Shown here: piece by piece, positions 1-12,860 of the stretch
Numbering within the stretch: the first letter of the stretch is position 1
Layout of the letters: every line of letters starts with the position of its first letter
Source: Paramacrobiotus metropolitanus
Taxonomy: Eukaryota > Tardigrada > Eutardigrada > Parachela > Macrobiotidae
Length of the DNA: 64,000 bases
NCBI RefSeq assembly: GCF_019649055.1
Contig: NW_026570258.1
Location: forward strand, 1,161,314-1,225,313
Direction: 5' to 3'
The notes under the pieces: model-generated
Told to the model about the DNA's origin: nothing
The model's database searches: none
The model's input: the letters and a program-made list of their open reading frames with translations, nothing else
Made by a program: the position numbers and the translations under genes

Positions 1-3000
1 TACAACAGAAATCTTACAACAATCGTAGAAAAAGTAAGCACGAAAGTCAGCTTTGTTGTAGCATTTTTGGTTTAATTCTTGAAAGCATTGACGCAAACAG
101 CTGTGAGAAACATTTTGTATTTCGAAAAATTTGTTGTAAATCGATGTTGTAGTAGAAGAAAAAGGCTTTTCTTCTTTTTTATAGCAATCGTGGCAAACTG
201 GTCAATGGGCAGTTTTGTGAGAATCGCCGAATTACAACTAATTATCTGTATGCAGTTTCAATCCATGCAATTATGGATACGAGTTCAGACGTACTTGCTT
301 TTAATTATTGCTGATGACTCCACATCATAATTATGTAACATCTGAATTAGCGATACCAAACCTGAAACCGCACTGCACAACCAAACCACACTGTATGTAG
401 GTTGATTTTTCGAAATGGTAAAGCCGATTAACAAAATGGCCAAAAGCGTGCGCCCGTCAGCGTCCACGTCCAAAAAACCGCGTCGTAATGCGGACCAGGA
501 AATCTGTATGCATTTTACGCAAGCCGTTCACGAGCACCAAATATGTGGAAGCGAGCTTTGAAAGAATTTTGCGAGCGCGATAAAGGTGCCGGAAAACACA
601 GGGCCTGGAAACATTACTACAACATCTTGGAAACTGTAGTTCCCATTTTAAGACTACGATTTGTTGTACAACTTTGTCTTACAACTAAAGCATTGGCTTA
701 GCATAAGCCGAATCCTAAAACATCAGCTAGCTGTAAGCGCTGAGATCAGCAGTAGCGTGGCATGCAGTGCACATAAGCAGCAAGTTTTAATCGAAATCCC
801 TGTGCGAACAAAAGAAGATCGTGTCTTTCCCCAGCCATTGGCCAGCTGAGCTCATATTGGTCAGTTCGTGCACGCCAACTATGCTTACGTGACGTAGTGG
901 TCATTAGTGGGTGACGCTGGTGATTTTGCCAGATTGACGATGACATCAGTGTTATGGAGAGTAAATGTGTGCAGAGTCTGTACTTCGTAGAATGAACTTG
1001 TACTCAGGCAAAAGATGTAAGCGTACAGTGCGGGCCAATCAAAAGACAGTAATCAACAAACTTGAAATCTGACATAGTTCGAGCATAATTGAGTTCGAGC
1101 ATAACTGCCAGTATATTAGCTTGTTGTTGTACGTTCCATACTGTAATCTACGTTCGCGCAAAGGACAGAAACAAAAATGAAGAACGGACATCGTTACATC
1201 AGCAAACTGTTTGGAATATAATATTACTCGCATGATATTACGGAGCTACCTGTTAGTATAAAACTAACCTAAGCACCGCTAACAATTTCTCATTGAAAAA
1301 AACAGCTGAAAGAATGGCAGTTCCAAAAAAAATTGTTGTGAAAAGATTTAAAGTTTAAAAGGTAGTGCAACGCACATAAAGATAGTGCCGAATGTTTGTG
1401 TACGGAGTAAAAGGTCGTGCACAAAAACTTCGAGTGAAAGGTACCGGTTATGCACGGAAAGAAAGTATTGCAAAGGGTTGTGTACGGAGTAAAAGGTAGT
1501 GAAAGGTTGTGTACCGAGTGGTCACCTATAGCGGTTCCTATACATAATTTTTCTATGCTACAAAAAATGATCTCACAATTAAGATAACAAAATTCGATCT
1601 CGTTTTTTGGTGTGTCTCTAGCTTTCATGAATGTCAATGCAACTGATTCCTTATCTGGAAATTCTATTGCCACAATATCGCCGGCCGCTGAAGTAAGCAC
1701 TCCGGATCTGTCGCACAATTATTCATTCCGCGGCGACGAAGTTCCGGCAATTTCTGAACAGGTGAAACAAATAGAAACAAAGCCGTATCCGTATCCACAA
1801 AACTAAAATTGTTTTACTTAAACGATTTTATTATCTTGATATTTAAGATGGAATTTATAGGGTATCTGTAAATCACCTGCGGTATCTGCTCCGGTTTTAC
1901 ATTAGACCGAGTTTGTGCTGGTTTTATTATTTAGCACCAGTGAAGCTAATTTATCAGCCTTGCATTACAAAAACTGAGCGTCTTATTATAACCAAAGTGT
2001 ATTTTGTTACATAATTGCTTGAGTTCATACATGATTAATTTTGTTTCAGGATGTAATTTCCGAAGTGTCAGGCAGCACAACCGGACGAAACAAGGGGATC
2101 ATTCCCCTAGAAGAAGTGGACAGCTGGTAGATAAATTTGCGAACATTGCAACAAGAGACTGCTTATACTTATTTTACTAGTATTGTAGCTACAACTTACT
2201 AATTTTTTCAGGATTAGCGATAATTTTTTGCCTAGCAAGACAGCACAACTGAAAAGTGACCTGATTTGGCATTTCTTTGAAAGGTACAACGGCACCAAAG
2301 CCTCGTTGCATTAATAAAAGATCTATATAATATTGCAGATTTTGCGCAAGCAAAAATTATGTCCCAATGCCGAACTTTCGAAAAAGCCTTGGCCGGCGAT
2401 TGTCGAATCGGTTCAACGTAAGCGGGGGTTTCAACTGCGGAAACAAAAGTGCTAAGGGACAAAAAAGGTCCGGCATTAAGTTGTCCGAAGAAGGAACTGT
2501 TGCGTTTGAAAGTTTGACAGGGCATAATGTGACGAAAATTATAGTACGCTATTAACGTGCCGTTTTATTGTTAGCTTTAAGTGTACTTGTATCATGTGCT
2601 GTAAATCACATACAAGCTTGTCACATAAATTCCTGCGCATGAATGCAACAAAAAACACAAAAATTATTTGGTAACGACAGCTTTGCAACTGTAATGATTA
2701 CATTATCGCAGTAATTACAGATGTACAAGATATACTTGTACCGAACGCAAAGTAGTACTAGTATCGTACTAAAATAATCAGATTCTAGAGATAGATCTTT
2801 ATTACCATAAAAAAATTGAAAAGGGATAGCTAACCCAGCTTTACCGAACAGAATTAGCAAAAACCATTTCCACTATCTGAAAGCCCATATTCCAAAACTT
2901 CCAAAACTATACCAAAACAAATTGAAATGCCCTTTCATACTACATTTACATAAACTGCAACCACAGTACAACAGTACAACACCTAACAACAGTACAACTA

Positions 3001-4184
3001 ACAGTACAACACCTAACATGTAAATTAAAATGACGTTTCATACTATAATTACATACGCTAGTATTGTTTTTTATTGTCCAAGCTACTACTACTGTCAAAT
3101 GCACAGGTCCCGTTGGGTGAACGAGTGACTGAGCCGAGTTACCAATACTGTCCAATGCACAGAGCTAGTAAGTTATCGCGGTAAGTGAGCAGGTGACCGA
3201 GCTACCATCAAGAAATCCCAATGCTTGAAACAGAAAGATTCAAAACAGAAGTCTCAGTGTTTTTGCGCATTTGTGATGTAGCGATTCAGGTTCGAATTTA
3301 GATATTCATTCGAAATCAAATAAAGTGGCCAATGGCCATGGACCACAAGAAACGCGGCGGCGAGTTTCTTGTACTAAATAACAGTACATACAATGGCATT
3401 ATGCCTAGAAAAATAGCCTAAATAACGCTTTGATAAACTGAATCATTTGCTGTATGACACAAGCCAGCTATTTGTATTTATCATAACACCATGTTCAATG
3501 TCGCACCTTGCCGGTACTTGCCTCTAAAAGCGCTTTTGTGCCAGAATGCGTTGGTTCAGAAAATCTCAATTCGGGTACAGTGTATTTAGGCTAGGATATA
3601 ATTATTATGACTGTAACGTATCGTATCAACATTATATATATTCGGGGTTGTATATACTCGTACTGTGCATACTTTTACTACTGTATATGGATATACTCGT
3701 TACATTATACTCGTATTAGTATTATAATCGGCGTCCAGCAGAAAAACAGTTTCCAGGTGGTTGCTGGTCATAAAAAAATTAAACCAATTTGCAAAACAGG
3801 GCACCGGCGCTTCTGAGTACCGAAGTGATTTCCAGCTGTACAGCAGCCGGGCAGCATCCGTGTTCAGCGTGTTAAAGCCGACCGGCGTTGGGTGTGGTCA
3901 CACTGGATAATTTTGGTTATCAAATACTGATAAACTTTAATGCAGATACCCTTGTTTACGGACTAATAGCCTTGCTCAATGGTTCAGAAGTACACGTTAC
4001 CAGTACAAGCTAAATCTAAATAAAATCTGAGCAGCAAAGTTAGTATATTGAACGCAAGTCTACATCATAGTCTCAACCCGAGTGATAAAGCTATCACAAT
4101 GCAGAGGTTAAATTATAGTCCAAACCAGAGTAACAGAGTTAGTACAACTACAAACGTAATCCAACGTTATTCGCTTTGGGAACA
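1..4184. other. No supported gene; AT-rich intergenic DNA
   Basis: I see no reading frame here with recognisable homology or a plausible splice-linked structure; the open frames are short and of low quality. Positions of about 1370-1520 hold a degenerate short repeat in which the phrase GTGTACGGAGTAAAAGGT recurs with variations. Several stretches are rich in TTGTTGTA or GTACAGTA words. This may be decayed mobile-element DNA, but nothing identifies a family. Confidence 0.5.
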
Positions 4185-7100
4185 TTAAACTTGTTTAGTC
4201 TTCTTCTTGGACTTCTTAAATCTGCGCGGCTGACGTTTTAGTCTTGAATTTCTTGCTTTTGCTTCTCGAATTCCGGCTGTAGAAATCTGACTTAACAAAT
4301 CAGCTTTCGTCCGGTGTTTCTGAATTAACGCAGCACACTTCGACACCAGCTCCAAGTTTTCTGGACTCTTGTTGTCCGTGGCGTCATTTAAAAAATCGCG
4401 AAGTGTCTGCAACTGCATTGTATATTTCGACCCAGACGATTGTGGCACAGTTGAAGCGCTCTGTAGCGTGGACATTAGAAAGTCTGACCCCGCCTGGGCG
4501 ACATTTTCGAAACCGAAGAAGTCAGCCTGCAGATCAAAAAATTAATTTAGTAATGGTCATAATTAGAAGTACATGTCGCTCATACTGTTTGTTGGGAATC
4601 TTTAAGAAGAGAAGACGACTGCAGTTGTGCTTTTTTGGATAGACAGAGCAAATGGACGTGATTACAAGCCCGAAACCCTCCTACTGCAGAAGGACAGTCG
4701 CAAAGAAAACCGTGAATACAAATCGCAACATTGCATCCGGTGCAAACCGTTTCGCAGTTTCTTGTAGCACACTCAGCAAGGATAATGACATGTTCATTAA
4801 AAGTAATCAAGTTCTTGCAAACATATCGAGATTCTGCCTCTTTTTCAAACGAATACTTCGAAATTGATTTTACGGCCTCCCGGTGATTTCGCTTAATTTG
4901 CTGCTGTCGGTACGATGGACTGGCAGTCACGGTATCAGTAAAAAGCTTAATTTCAAGCTGCTCGATGAAGTCCAGTAGGCCGCCGTACAGCTCATCAATT
5001 CGAAGGCCGGTTTTTGCATTCAGATGTACGCGCTTAAGAACTCTGAAATAAACCACAAACTGCATTACAGCTACATAGACTGCAGAAAGAAACGCCTGAC
5101 TAATTAAATATTGAGATTAATCAATAGTGCTATTCGCCAGGCATTCCTTGCGCAAAACCATGCCGGCAATCAAGGCGCAAAGTCTATACCGGTAGCCCCT
5201 CCATGCGCCAGTGTTCATGTACGGTTCCCGCGATTGAGTGATAAGCGGACACCGTGACCTTCGCGCGGTTCTTTTCATTTAACAGTTCCGGTAAACACGC
5301 ACTACCAGCGAGCAGTTGGCCGGGCCCCGCATGGGTATCGGTCCCGCTCTCATACGGTCTTAATTCTGGGAACAGTAATACAAGTTCCTGAAATTTTAGC
5401 ATTTTAGCCTATTTCACCCCAGATGATGTAGCAAAATGTGCATTATGTTAAAATATTGCTAAACTTATCGTGAACTAAGCTCATCGTGAATAGCCGCATC
5501 AATATTTTCTTGTATTCCAAAGTCAAATCATTACGCTTTCGTTTGCCCATGATGATTGATTCATTTACGGTAATTCACTCAAATACTGCCAACAAGTGTA
5601 CTTTACTTTTTTATCTGCTTGACGTAGCTGAGTTCTGTCACTTATAAGTTACAAAGCATTAATCGCGGACGTATCGTTGTAACTTTGTCTGTTTCGGCCA
5701 GACTGTATGTAATCGGCAAATTCGTTTTCATGGATATTTTGCATCCGGTCCAAAATAAAAGTGTATGTAAGCCTAATTTGAAGGTGTATTCAGTGTGCAG
5801 GATGCCCCTGTGCCGGGACGCGCCGGTTAAAATTTCAGCGTATTATCTTTTCGGGTACAGTATTTATTTACTAGGTGTATGTAAAGGCAGGTTTTACTGT
5901 ACAGAAGCGATAGCAAATTTCAACGACAGATTATCGGGCGCGTTACAAACTGACTACGCGCCAGAAAAACGGCTTTGGCAGTTTTAGAAAAAAGAAGTAC
6001 TATAAAATTAAGTACTTACCTGTGGAAGCTTTCTATAAACGCACTGGTCGAAAAGGCAGCGCCGATGCGGTAAGGCAGTGACCACTCGCTTATGCGTTCC
6101 AGATACTGGGATAAATAAGAATACACCTTCTTGTCCGTGCTGACCAATCTAATCAGCTCAGCGCTTTCGGCTTCCGCTTCAGATATTCCGCGAGCATACA
6201 TAATATTGCCGAATCGCTTTTTCGCATCGGTAAACGAACGCGCGTGTCTGTCAAGCCACTGATTCACATTTTTCCGTACATGCCATGTACATAGTATTTT
6301 TTTGGCATTGCATCCAATCACTTGCTGGTAAGCGTTAAAAAACGCAGGAGCATCATCAGATAAAAACCACTCCGCATGGAAATTTAGGATTTGCTCTTTC
6401 AGCATTTTGAAAAAAGCCGAAACTGTTAATTCGTCTTCGTGATTTGCAATACAATGTGCAACTGGAAATCCGCGTTCTGCAGCATCGATACCCATTAGCG
6501 TTATAAGTTTAAATCCTCGCTGGCCACAAACACCATGTGTTGCATCAATACACAGACTTTTGCGGTTTAGTCTTTTAAACTGTGCCCTTTGAAAAGGCGT
6601 CTGAAGAACGGCAATAAAATAGGATTCGGGTAATTCCGGGAATTGCATACATTTTTGCGAGATGTTTTTTAAGTATAACAAATTCCTTTCCTGAAATGGA
6701 ACCGTGTTTTCGTACGCAGCTTCAAGTCCCATTGACTGGTATTCACAGGCTTTGCGTGGCTCCCAGTGCAGCTTTAGTTCGCGACGAATGTTGTATACAT
6801 CTTGCAATGTAATGTATAATGCACGCGAATGAACACCCTCTGCAAGGTTCGTATAATATCGTACTCAAGCAAAAATGACCGCCGTAAAAAATTTCTGTGG
6901 TTTTTACAAACCTTTCTCGAGCCTTTCCCATGCGCTTTTTCGCACATCTCGCACAATTACGCGTGGGTCTGCGCTCAAAGCCAGCCTACTTCCGATATCG
7001 ATCCGAAGTCTTTCGGGAATCTTTTGAGCATGAAGGTCAGCGTTGACATCGTGGCCATAATGTTGCTCACAATAAGACGCTACCACACTTTCACTGGTGG

Positions 7101-9028
7101 TTTTAACCTAAAAAATAAATTTGTCGTCATGTTACTGTTAAAGTTAGTGCTATGCGCCCTGACAATCCGGGCGTGGAATGTTGATTAATTAAAATTATGT
7201 ATATATTAGCTATGCGCTCCAAATACATGTACTGTATTTCCTTTTACAGAGTGTACATATCCCGAGGTATCCGTATTACCTTGCGACTTGCGTCATCAAA
7301 TTATTAGTTCGTGTTTTAATTTATGGATGCAAGTACTTTTATAGGCACGTCTTCCTACTTCCGTTTAATATTGGGATTGGAGGATTAGGACCCTCCGTAA
7401 GAGGCAGAACGTATGTCAGTAAATGTTTTTGCGCATGTACAAGGATTTGGTTTTATGTACCGAGTCACTTCCCAGTTCCCAGTAGCCTAATATTAAGCTT
7501 CGGTAATCGGTAAGCAGCAACGTTTGGGACATTTACTAACAGTAACAGTAAGTAAGGTTTTTAAAATAACAGCAAACTGTAAGTAGAAAGCAGGATGGTG
7601 TTTGAGTTTTTGCACACGTTTAGCTTAGAATGATGTTATTACCCACTCTGTCATTGTTTTTCCAAAAAATGAGCTCTTTTGCTGGTTTATTCCATTGAGC
7701 GCTCGTGCGCAAACGCTAAAGCGAAAGGGCACACTCGATTCCGTTTCTTTGATTTGACAGCCTTACACTGGCTTACAGCTAGCCGTTATCCGCTTTTCGG
7801 CAAGTCAAAATATACGTATAAGAGTATCTAGATCGTTATGCAACCCACCACTGTATGACTTCGAAACCACAAATTAACATAAGGTGGTGTTCTGATATTG
7901 CCGGTAGTAATAAAATATACATGATGGTGTCGCAGAAATGGCCCGAGACAAAACGTGGTGCAGACAGTGGTGTACAGAGCCTGGTGGTGGTCAAATGTGG
8001 TGTGCAGCGACTTTTGGTGGTACAACTTTACGGACTACGGAGCTTTCTCGTTATGTATGAATATGATGTTGTTACTAATAAGTATACTAGTACTGTACCT
8101 GCATGGCACAAACAGCACAGTAAGTACTGTAAGTACATACTAGTAGCAAAAGTCTTTTGAGTATGTTCGTACAAATAGATACCCGGCCTTTTGCAGTTGC
8201 GACAATTTTCTAAATAGCAGTTTTCCACACATAGTATTATGGTTATTCGTATAACGCATAAAGTGCAAGTAGTGCTTACCATTACCTAGCAGTAGGTATA
8301 AATCAAACTTTAATCAATAACAGAACGTGTTTTCCGCTTCGCTTTAGATGCAATTGTGCACTAACGTTAGCACTAATTAAACGCTTGTCTTCTCTACGCT
8401 CTTCTCTGCACTATGCTCTGCACTATGCTCTGCATGACCTTTGTTACTACCCCCAAGAATTGCACTGAGTTCTATCTGTAGACGCTAAATTGGTGAATGT
8501 TCTAGGCTCTAGCTAACAATGATTGATGACATACCTTAATAAAAGCGGTACATTTAAATTTTCGTTCTTTTTTCGAACTCCCGTCTCCGGTAGATTTGAA
8601 ATTTCGAAAGCAAGAATACATTCTGAGAGATTTTTCAGCTCCAGTTTTTTTCTCTCCATTCGCATGGTTGAATTGGCTGGCAGTCAAATCTTCGAAATCA
8701 GCTTTCCAAGATACAAATTCATCGAAATTTTGAAATGTTTTCTCCTTCACGCTGAATTCAACCCGATTATGGAAAGCACAGAGATGTGAAATCAAAGATT
8801 CAAGGTGATAAAAGACAAATTGGCATTCCGGCTCTTGACATTTTCCCGCTACGACACAAACATCTAAATCTTTACGAGTTCATCTTGCAATCATTTTTTA
8901 AAAAACCTACCAATTTTTGGAACAGAAAATTCTGGATGGTGCTTTTTAACGTGACGGTTTAAGTTTGACTTCGTCGTATAGGATTTTGCTCCAGTACAAT
9001 GATCACAGCGTAGATCTTTAGAGGACAT
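4185..9028 (-). CDS. MULE-type transposase with C2H2 fingers and SWIM finger (six exons)
   Basis: Exons read on the minus strand: 9028-8911, 8869-8535, 7107-6912, 6839-6020, 5042-4586 and 4526-4185. Every junction has a GT donor and AG acceptor and the phases agree, giving 755 residues with no internal stop. Exon 1 carries a C2H2 finger (CDHC, then HVKKHH) and exon 2 a second (CQEPEC...HLCAFH), followed by a basic FAR1/GCM-like stretch ending KCTAFIK. Exon 4 is the MULE DDE domain: the first Asp lies in CIDATHG, the second in FLSDDAP, and the Glu in FIESFHR at the exon end. Exon 5 has the SWIM zinc finger (CDCPS...CNHVH). The tail is Lys/Arg-rich, like a nuclear signal. MULE proteins cut and paste DNA. 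I found no clear terminal inverted repeats, so this is either an autonomous element with introns or a domesticated gene. The first intron (41 nt) is short and its acceptor is the weakest part of the model. Confidence 0.82.
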
Positions 9029-9424
9029 AGTGAAGGGAAGCCGACAGCGACAGTATTCCACCAATAAAATATGCAATTAGCATTGCAAGAAAGCATTCGT
9101 TCAAAATATCAAGATTGAGATAGAACCGTAAAGAATTCAAACAATTAATTATTGACTATTATGGCAATCATCAATCACCACGCAATTATTAATAAATTAC
9201 ATACCACATTCGCTTTTTTATTTTTTACAGTTTTATTGCAACCGTACGCTCAGAAGCGTTTACTAGTAGTTGAAACTTCCAATGGATTTTGTGGCAGATT
9301 GGATGTGTAAACGCTGCCACTGAGCACGACGCTCAAGTCCATAAAATGAACCGAAGTGCGTGAATAGCACCCATCCAATCCCTCCAGGAGGATTAGATCA
9401 GCCGTGATGTTTAGGTTACGAGCA

Positions 9425-9513
9425 GCAGTAGCAATACCAATGACTGTAGCAATAGCCGTCCCGTGGTCCGTCTACGAGACGGCTATGGCTATAGCCATTT
9501 GTATTGCTACTGC
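9425..9513. repeat. Imperfect palindrome able to form a long hairpin
   Basis: Outer arms GCAGTAGCAATAC (9425-9437) and GTATTGCTACTGC (9501-9513) are exact reverse complements. Inner arms 9452-9460 and 9478-9486 (ATAGCCGTC / GACGGCTAT) also pair exactly around a loop of about 17 bases. The intervening segment pairs imperfectly. It lies outside any gene I can support and could be a miRNA-like hairpin or part of a transposon end. Confidence 0.6.
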
Positions 9514-9959
9514 CGCACCTTGCCCAAATTGTCTAATATTTTTGTCAGACGGATGCGGAACCGCTTGTACGTACTGGTCACACCCAGCACGTGCAGTTGA
9601 GACAAAAGAGCCATGTTGATTGGGCAGCGTCAAACGCAGGCAAGCGGTGTAGCGCCAGCGCGTGCGGGCACACCGAGCGCAAATACGTAACAAAAGCAGA
9701 AAGCCGTTTAAAATTTTTTTGAAGTTTTGTCGGAAAAGTGTACGTACATTGTATGCTATACACATTTGCTTTTGATAATAATATTATTAGATAATCATGG
9801 TTGCACAGCCGATAGCGCCATGCATACGGGTGGGTTTGTATTACCTTCATTACGAGGTCCACTGCAATGAGCTGCTCGCACCCAGCGGCCAGCGTGACCA
9901 CTGGCCACCACTGCACATGGGATCAGATCCAAAAAAACAGCCACATTATTAGCGCTGGT

Positions 9960-10677
9960 CAATGCCATCACCGTATAAACGCGGTTCGAACCAGCCATTC
10001 GTCCAGCACATCATCCACTCTGAACCAGCATCGATACCGACCGGCATACTCCCACCGGAACAATCAACGCCACGTAGCAGACGCGCCCTTTGGCTTTCAA
10101 GAACCAGACGAGGTTTTCCGATTACGCACCCGGTGACGCAGATGGTCGGCGCCATGGCACAACTACATGAGAATGTCGCGTTCGTTAGTCCACATGAAGC
10201 GCGTCGCCAAATCGCCAAGCATCCGGTTAAATTTCACTTGACAGCACAGCTCCACACACTCACCAATCATGGCTGATACATTGTGCATGGGTGGCGTAAA
10301 GAGCTGTTGCGCGGTGAACGCAGCGCTAACAACATACCGCTGACTAATAAAGACATTGGTGCCGCTGCGCCACACACACTCATAAGTCATATTCCCGGGT
10401 ACTCGCGTGACTGAAATTCATCAACGTGAAACTGGCGAATGTGGAATTGTGATCAGCGACAATAAAGCCGATGAACGGTAATGTGTGCTTGTGCATCCAC
10501 AACTGCTACCACGGAGGACCGGAGGTGATCTGTGGTATAATTCCCCAGGGTATTTTCCCTTGTGTGCTCTATTCCGTTTCTGCGGACCGCTAGGTAGCGG
10601 TTTGGATAAAGAGGATGCGCAGTACGGTTGTCGTGGCAATGGAACGTTACCGGCGCTCCTTTCGCTGCCTTGATTAA
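9960..10677 (-). pseudogene. Decayed two-immunoglobulin-domain gene copy
   Basis: Read on the minus strand, three blocks follow the order of a two-Ig protein. Around 10677-10450 comes a block (GAPVTFHCHDNRT, then NRYLAV) closely matching the exon at 13254-12861. Then comes ECVELCCQV...FMWTNERD near 10270-10165, the B and C strands of a second Ig domain. Last is YRCWFRVDDVLDEWLVRTAF near 10050-9965, which parallels the last strands of the intact two-Ig gene at 11348 (IQCFIRP...HEWIFQTT). The blocks are in different frames and are interrupted by stops (for example the TGA ending the first block and a TAG after RDILM). The copy is therefore non-coding as it stands. It is a paralogue of its neighbours rather than a separate family. 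Confidence 0.6.
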
Positions 10678-10842
10678 TAATAATTAATGATTAATAATAA
10701 TTAACATACTGGTAAGAAATTATTTTTTAGATTTCGTGATACAACTATTTGGAACCTAGTTAGTGTTACTATTTAAAAGGAAGTAGTAGTTAAGTTAACT
10801 TAAGTAGTAGCTTGTGTTGTGAAACTGTAGAGTAATAGGCAT

Positions 10843-11084
10843 TTAAGGGATTTGGCCCGGTACATAGTACCAATTTCGGGCACATCCACGGCAACTTTCG
10901 CTGTCGTGCACTTTTAGTACACCTCCGCGCGTTTAAACTTTTGGAATTTTATTTCACTAATAACTTCCAAACCGGATGTATAAAAGCTCTTTGGCTACAA
11001 ATATCATAAAGCAATGCAAAAAAGTGTTTGGGAGTGCGCGACAGCGAAAGTTGCCGTGGCTATGTACCGGGCCAAATCCCTTAA
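10843..11084. repeat. Inverted repeat with 45-bp arms
   Basis: The left arm lies at 10843-10867 plus 10886-10906, interrupted by 18 extra bases. The right arm at 11039-11084 is its near-exact reverse complement (GACAGCGAAAGTTGCCGTGG, then CTATGTACCGGGCCAAATCC). About 130 bases of AT-richer DNA lie between them. A related sequence with the phrase GGCCCGGTA..GGTACCAA occurs at 56211-56250, so this is probably a dispersed hairpin-type element. Confidence 0.65.
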
Positions 11085-11347
11085 GGAAAACTCGTATGGT
11101 TTACTACCAGTACCAGAAGAAAAGGAAAGCCTTTTTCGCACTGGTGTAGACGTTAAGTTGATTGTGAGCAAACAAAATAATAAGTAAACACAGCATTTTT
11201 CTAGATACAGTACTCTGGCAAGATGACAATGTTGTGACATGACAACAGACAGCTAGGTAAATGTTCAATGGCATCGTACAAAAAACTGGGCGTACGTACG
11301 TACATGGTATGTACTTATCGTAAAAAAATATAAAAAAATTGGCATTA

Positions 11348-12543
11348 ATGCGTTTGTGGGTGGTGTGGAACGTAGCGTGCCTGCAGCTGAACGTGTGCTG
11401 GGGATGCCTGCCAGTGACACCTACTCTTACCATTCAATGGCCACTGTCACCGACCAGTGTGGCTCCGACGGACCGTAAGTGGCTATGATTTTTGGGTGGA
11501 GAAAACTACAGCATGGGCGACACTACAAAAACATTGCATGTAATTCGTTTCAACGCAGATTGCGCAAACCAGTGCTTCTCAGTTCCAATCCGATGCTGGC
11601 GACTGGCAAATCACATTAACAGGATTTTCTTACCTAATTTTTGAGCGACCGAATGCCCGATTTTCTTCTTTGTGTCCTACAGTGCATGTGACATACTGAC
11701 ATACCTTCTCCGTCTGCAGTGGCAGACATGATTACGGATGCGATGCGGACCGGCCGGCAGGACGAGCGCATCACTCTCCATCTGGCCCCGGATGAGGGCA
11801 TTATGCAGGGAGAACTTCGCCGGCCCCGTTTAGGCGAGGACGCCATGTTCAGCTGCGAAGCACCGCCCGGGGGCGACTGGCGCATGCTGACCTGGCTGCA
11901 CCGCGGACGGACCATTTTCGAAGGAGGCCACGCCCCCGCTCAGCCGCCCGATCCTGTACAGCGCTACAATGTCAGTCGTTCAGGTGACCGCGGCCTAGAG
12001 CTAGTGGTCCTCAACGTCACCGCCTACTCGGGCGGGCCAGTGCTGTGCGTGGATGCCACGCCCACCCGGCTCTACACCAGCCAACCGCGCATTCTGCGCC
12101 GCTTCACGCTCCTTCCACTAATTACACGCGCCAGCGAAGTCTTTGCGCCGCACTCCGAGGGCAGTGCGGCGCGCGTGGTCAACGAGGGCGGTCGCCTCAA
12201 CATCACGTGCCGCATCCGCTTGCCGCTCCCGGAGGCGGTTTTGCACAACCAGGATAATTATTTTTTCTGGCGCTACAAAGGCCGCATCATCAGCCAGTAC
12301 ACGGAGCCGCCGTACGGTGCGCTGTTCCACAGGAAAAACCCGCCCATCATCGGCTATTCAGTCGCGACATCGAACCACGAAGAATTCAAATTCAGCAATC
12401 TTCCCGGTCAATTTGTTAACTACACATTACATTTGGCGAATTTCCAAGCCAACGGTGACGGCGAGATTCAGTGCTTCATCCGGCCACACGAAGGCATCCA
12501 CGAGTGGATCTTTCAAACTACCACCATCACTGTTCTTGCCTAA
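11348..12543 (+). CDS. Secreted two-immunoglobulin-domain protein (two exons)
   Basis: Exon 1 (11348-11474) starts with MRLWVVWNVACLQLNVCWG, a likely signal peptide. A phase-1 intron leads to exon 2 (11720-12543), giving 316 residues. The first Ig-like domain has Cys in MFSCEAP, Trp in TWLHRG and Cys in VLCVDA. The second has Cys in NITCRI, Trp in FFWRYKG and Cys in IQCFIRP. Several N-x-S/T sites suggest glycosylation. There is no transmembrane segment or GPI-like tail, so it is probably secreted. Codon use is GC-rich, unlike the surrounding DNA. Its exact family is unknown to me. A decayed copy and a single Ig exon flank it on the opposite strand, which suggests a local, rearranging cluster. 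The start rests on the ATG plus the hydrophobic leader. An alternative acceptor at about 11691 would hit a stop. Confidence 0.72.
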
Positions 12544-12860
12544 TGGTGATACTGACGCATTAAGTCCATATACGAAGCCTGTCGTCTGTAAAGCACTGTA
12601 CGAGTACAGTATTTACAAGATAAACAGCAAGATCCCTTACGAGTAGACCGGACGCACTACTCTAGTTGTCGGCTCCGCTAAGATCAGTGGAAGTGACAAG
12701 TTAATGTACTTTGGCTAAGTTTTCGACCATGTCGCACACTGAAATGGTCTTATATTTTTATGCGGCTCCCGAACTAACGTAAAAACTAATATTTTTAATA
12801 TGTAATACGCTAGCTTCGTAATATTTCGTTGGTGCTAAAAAATTAATCAAAAAACTTTAC

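Noticed and set aside
9984-10000. tRNA B-box-like GGTTCGAACC
   Set aside because: No A box or cloverleaf pairing at the right spacing; it falls in the decayed Ig copy.
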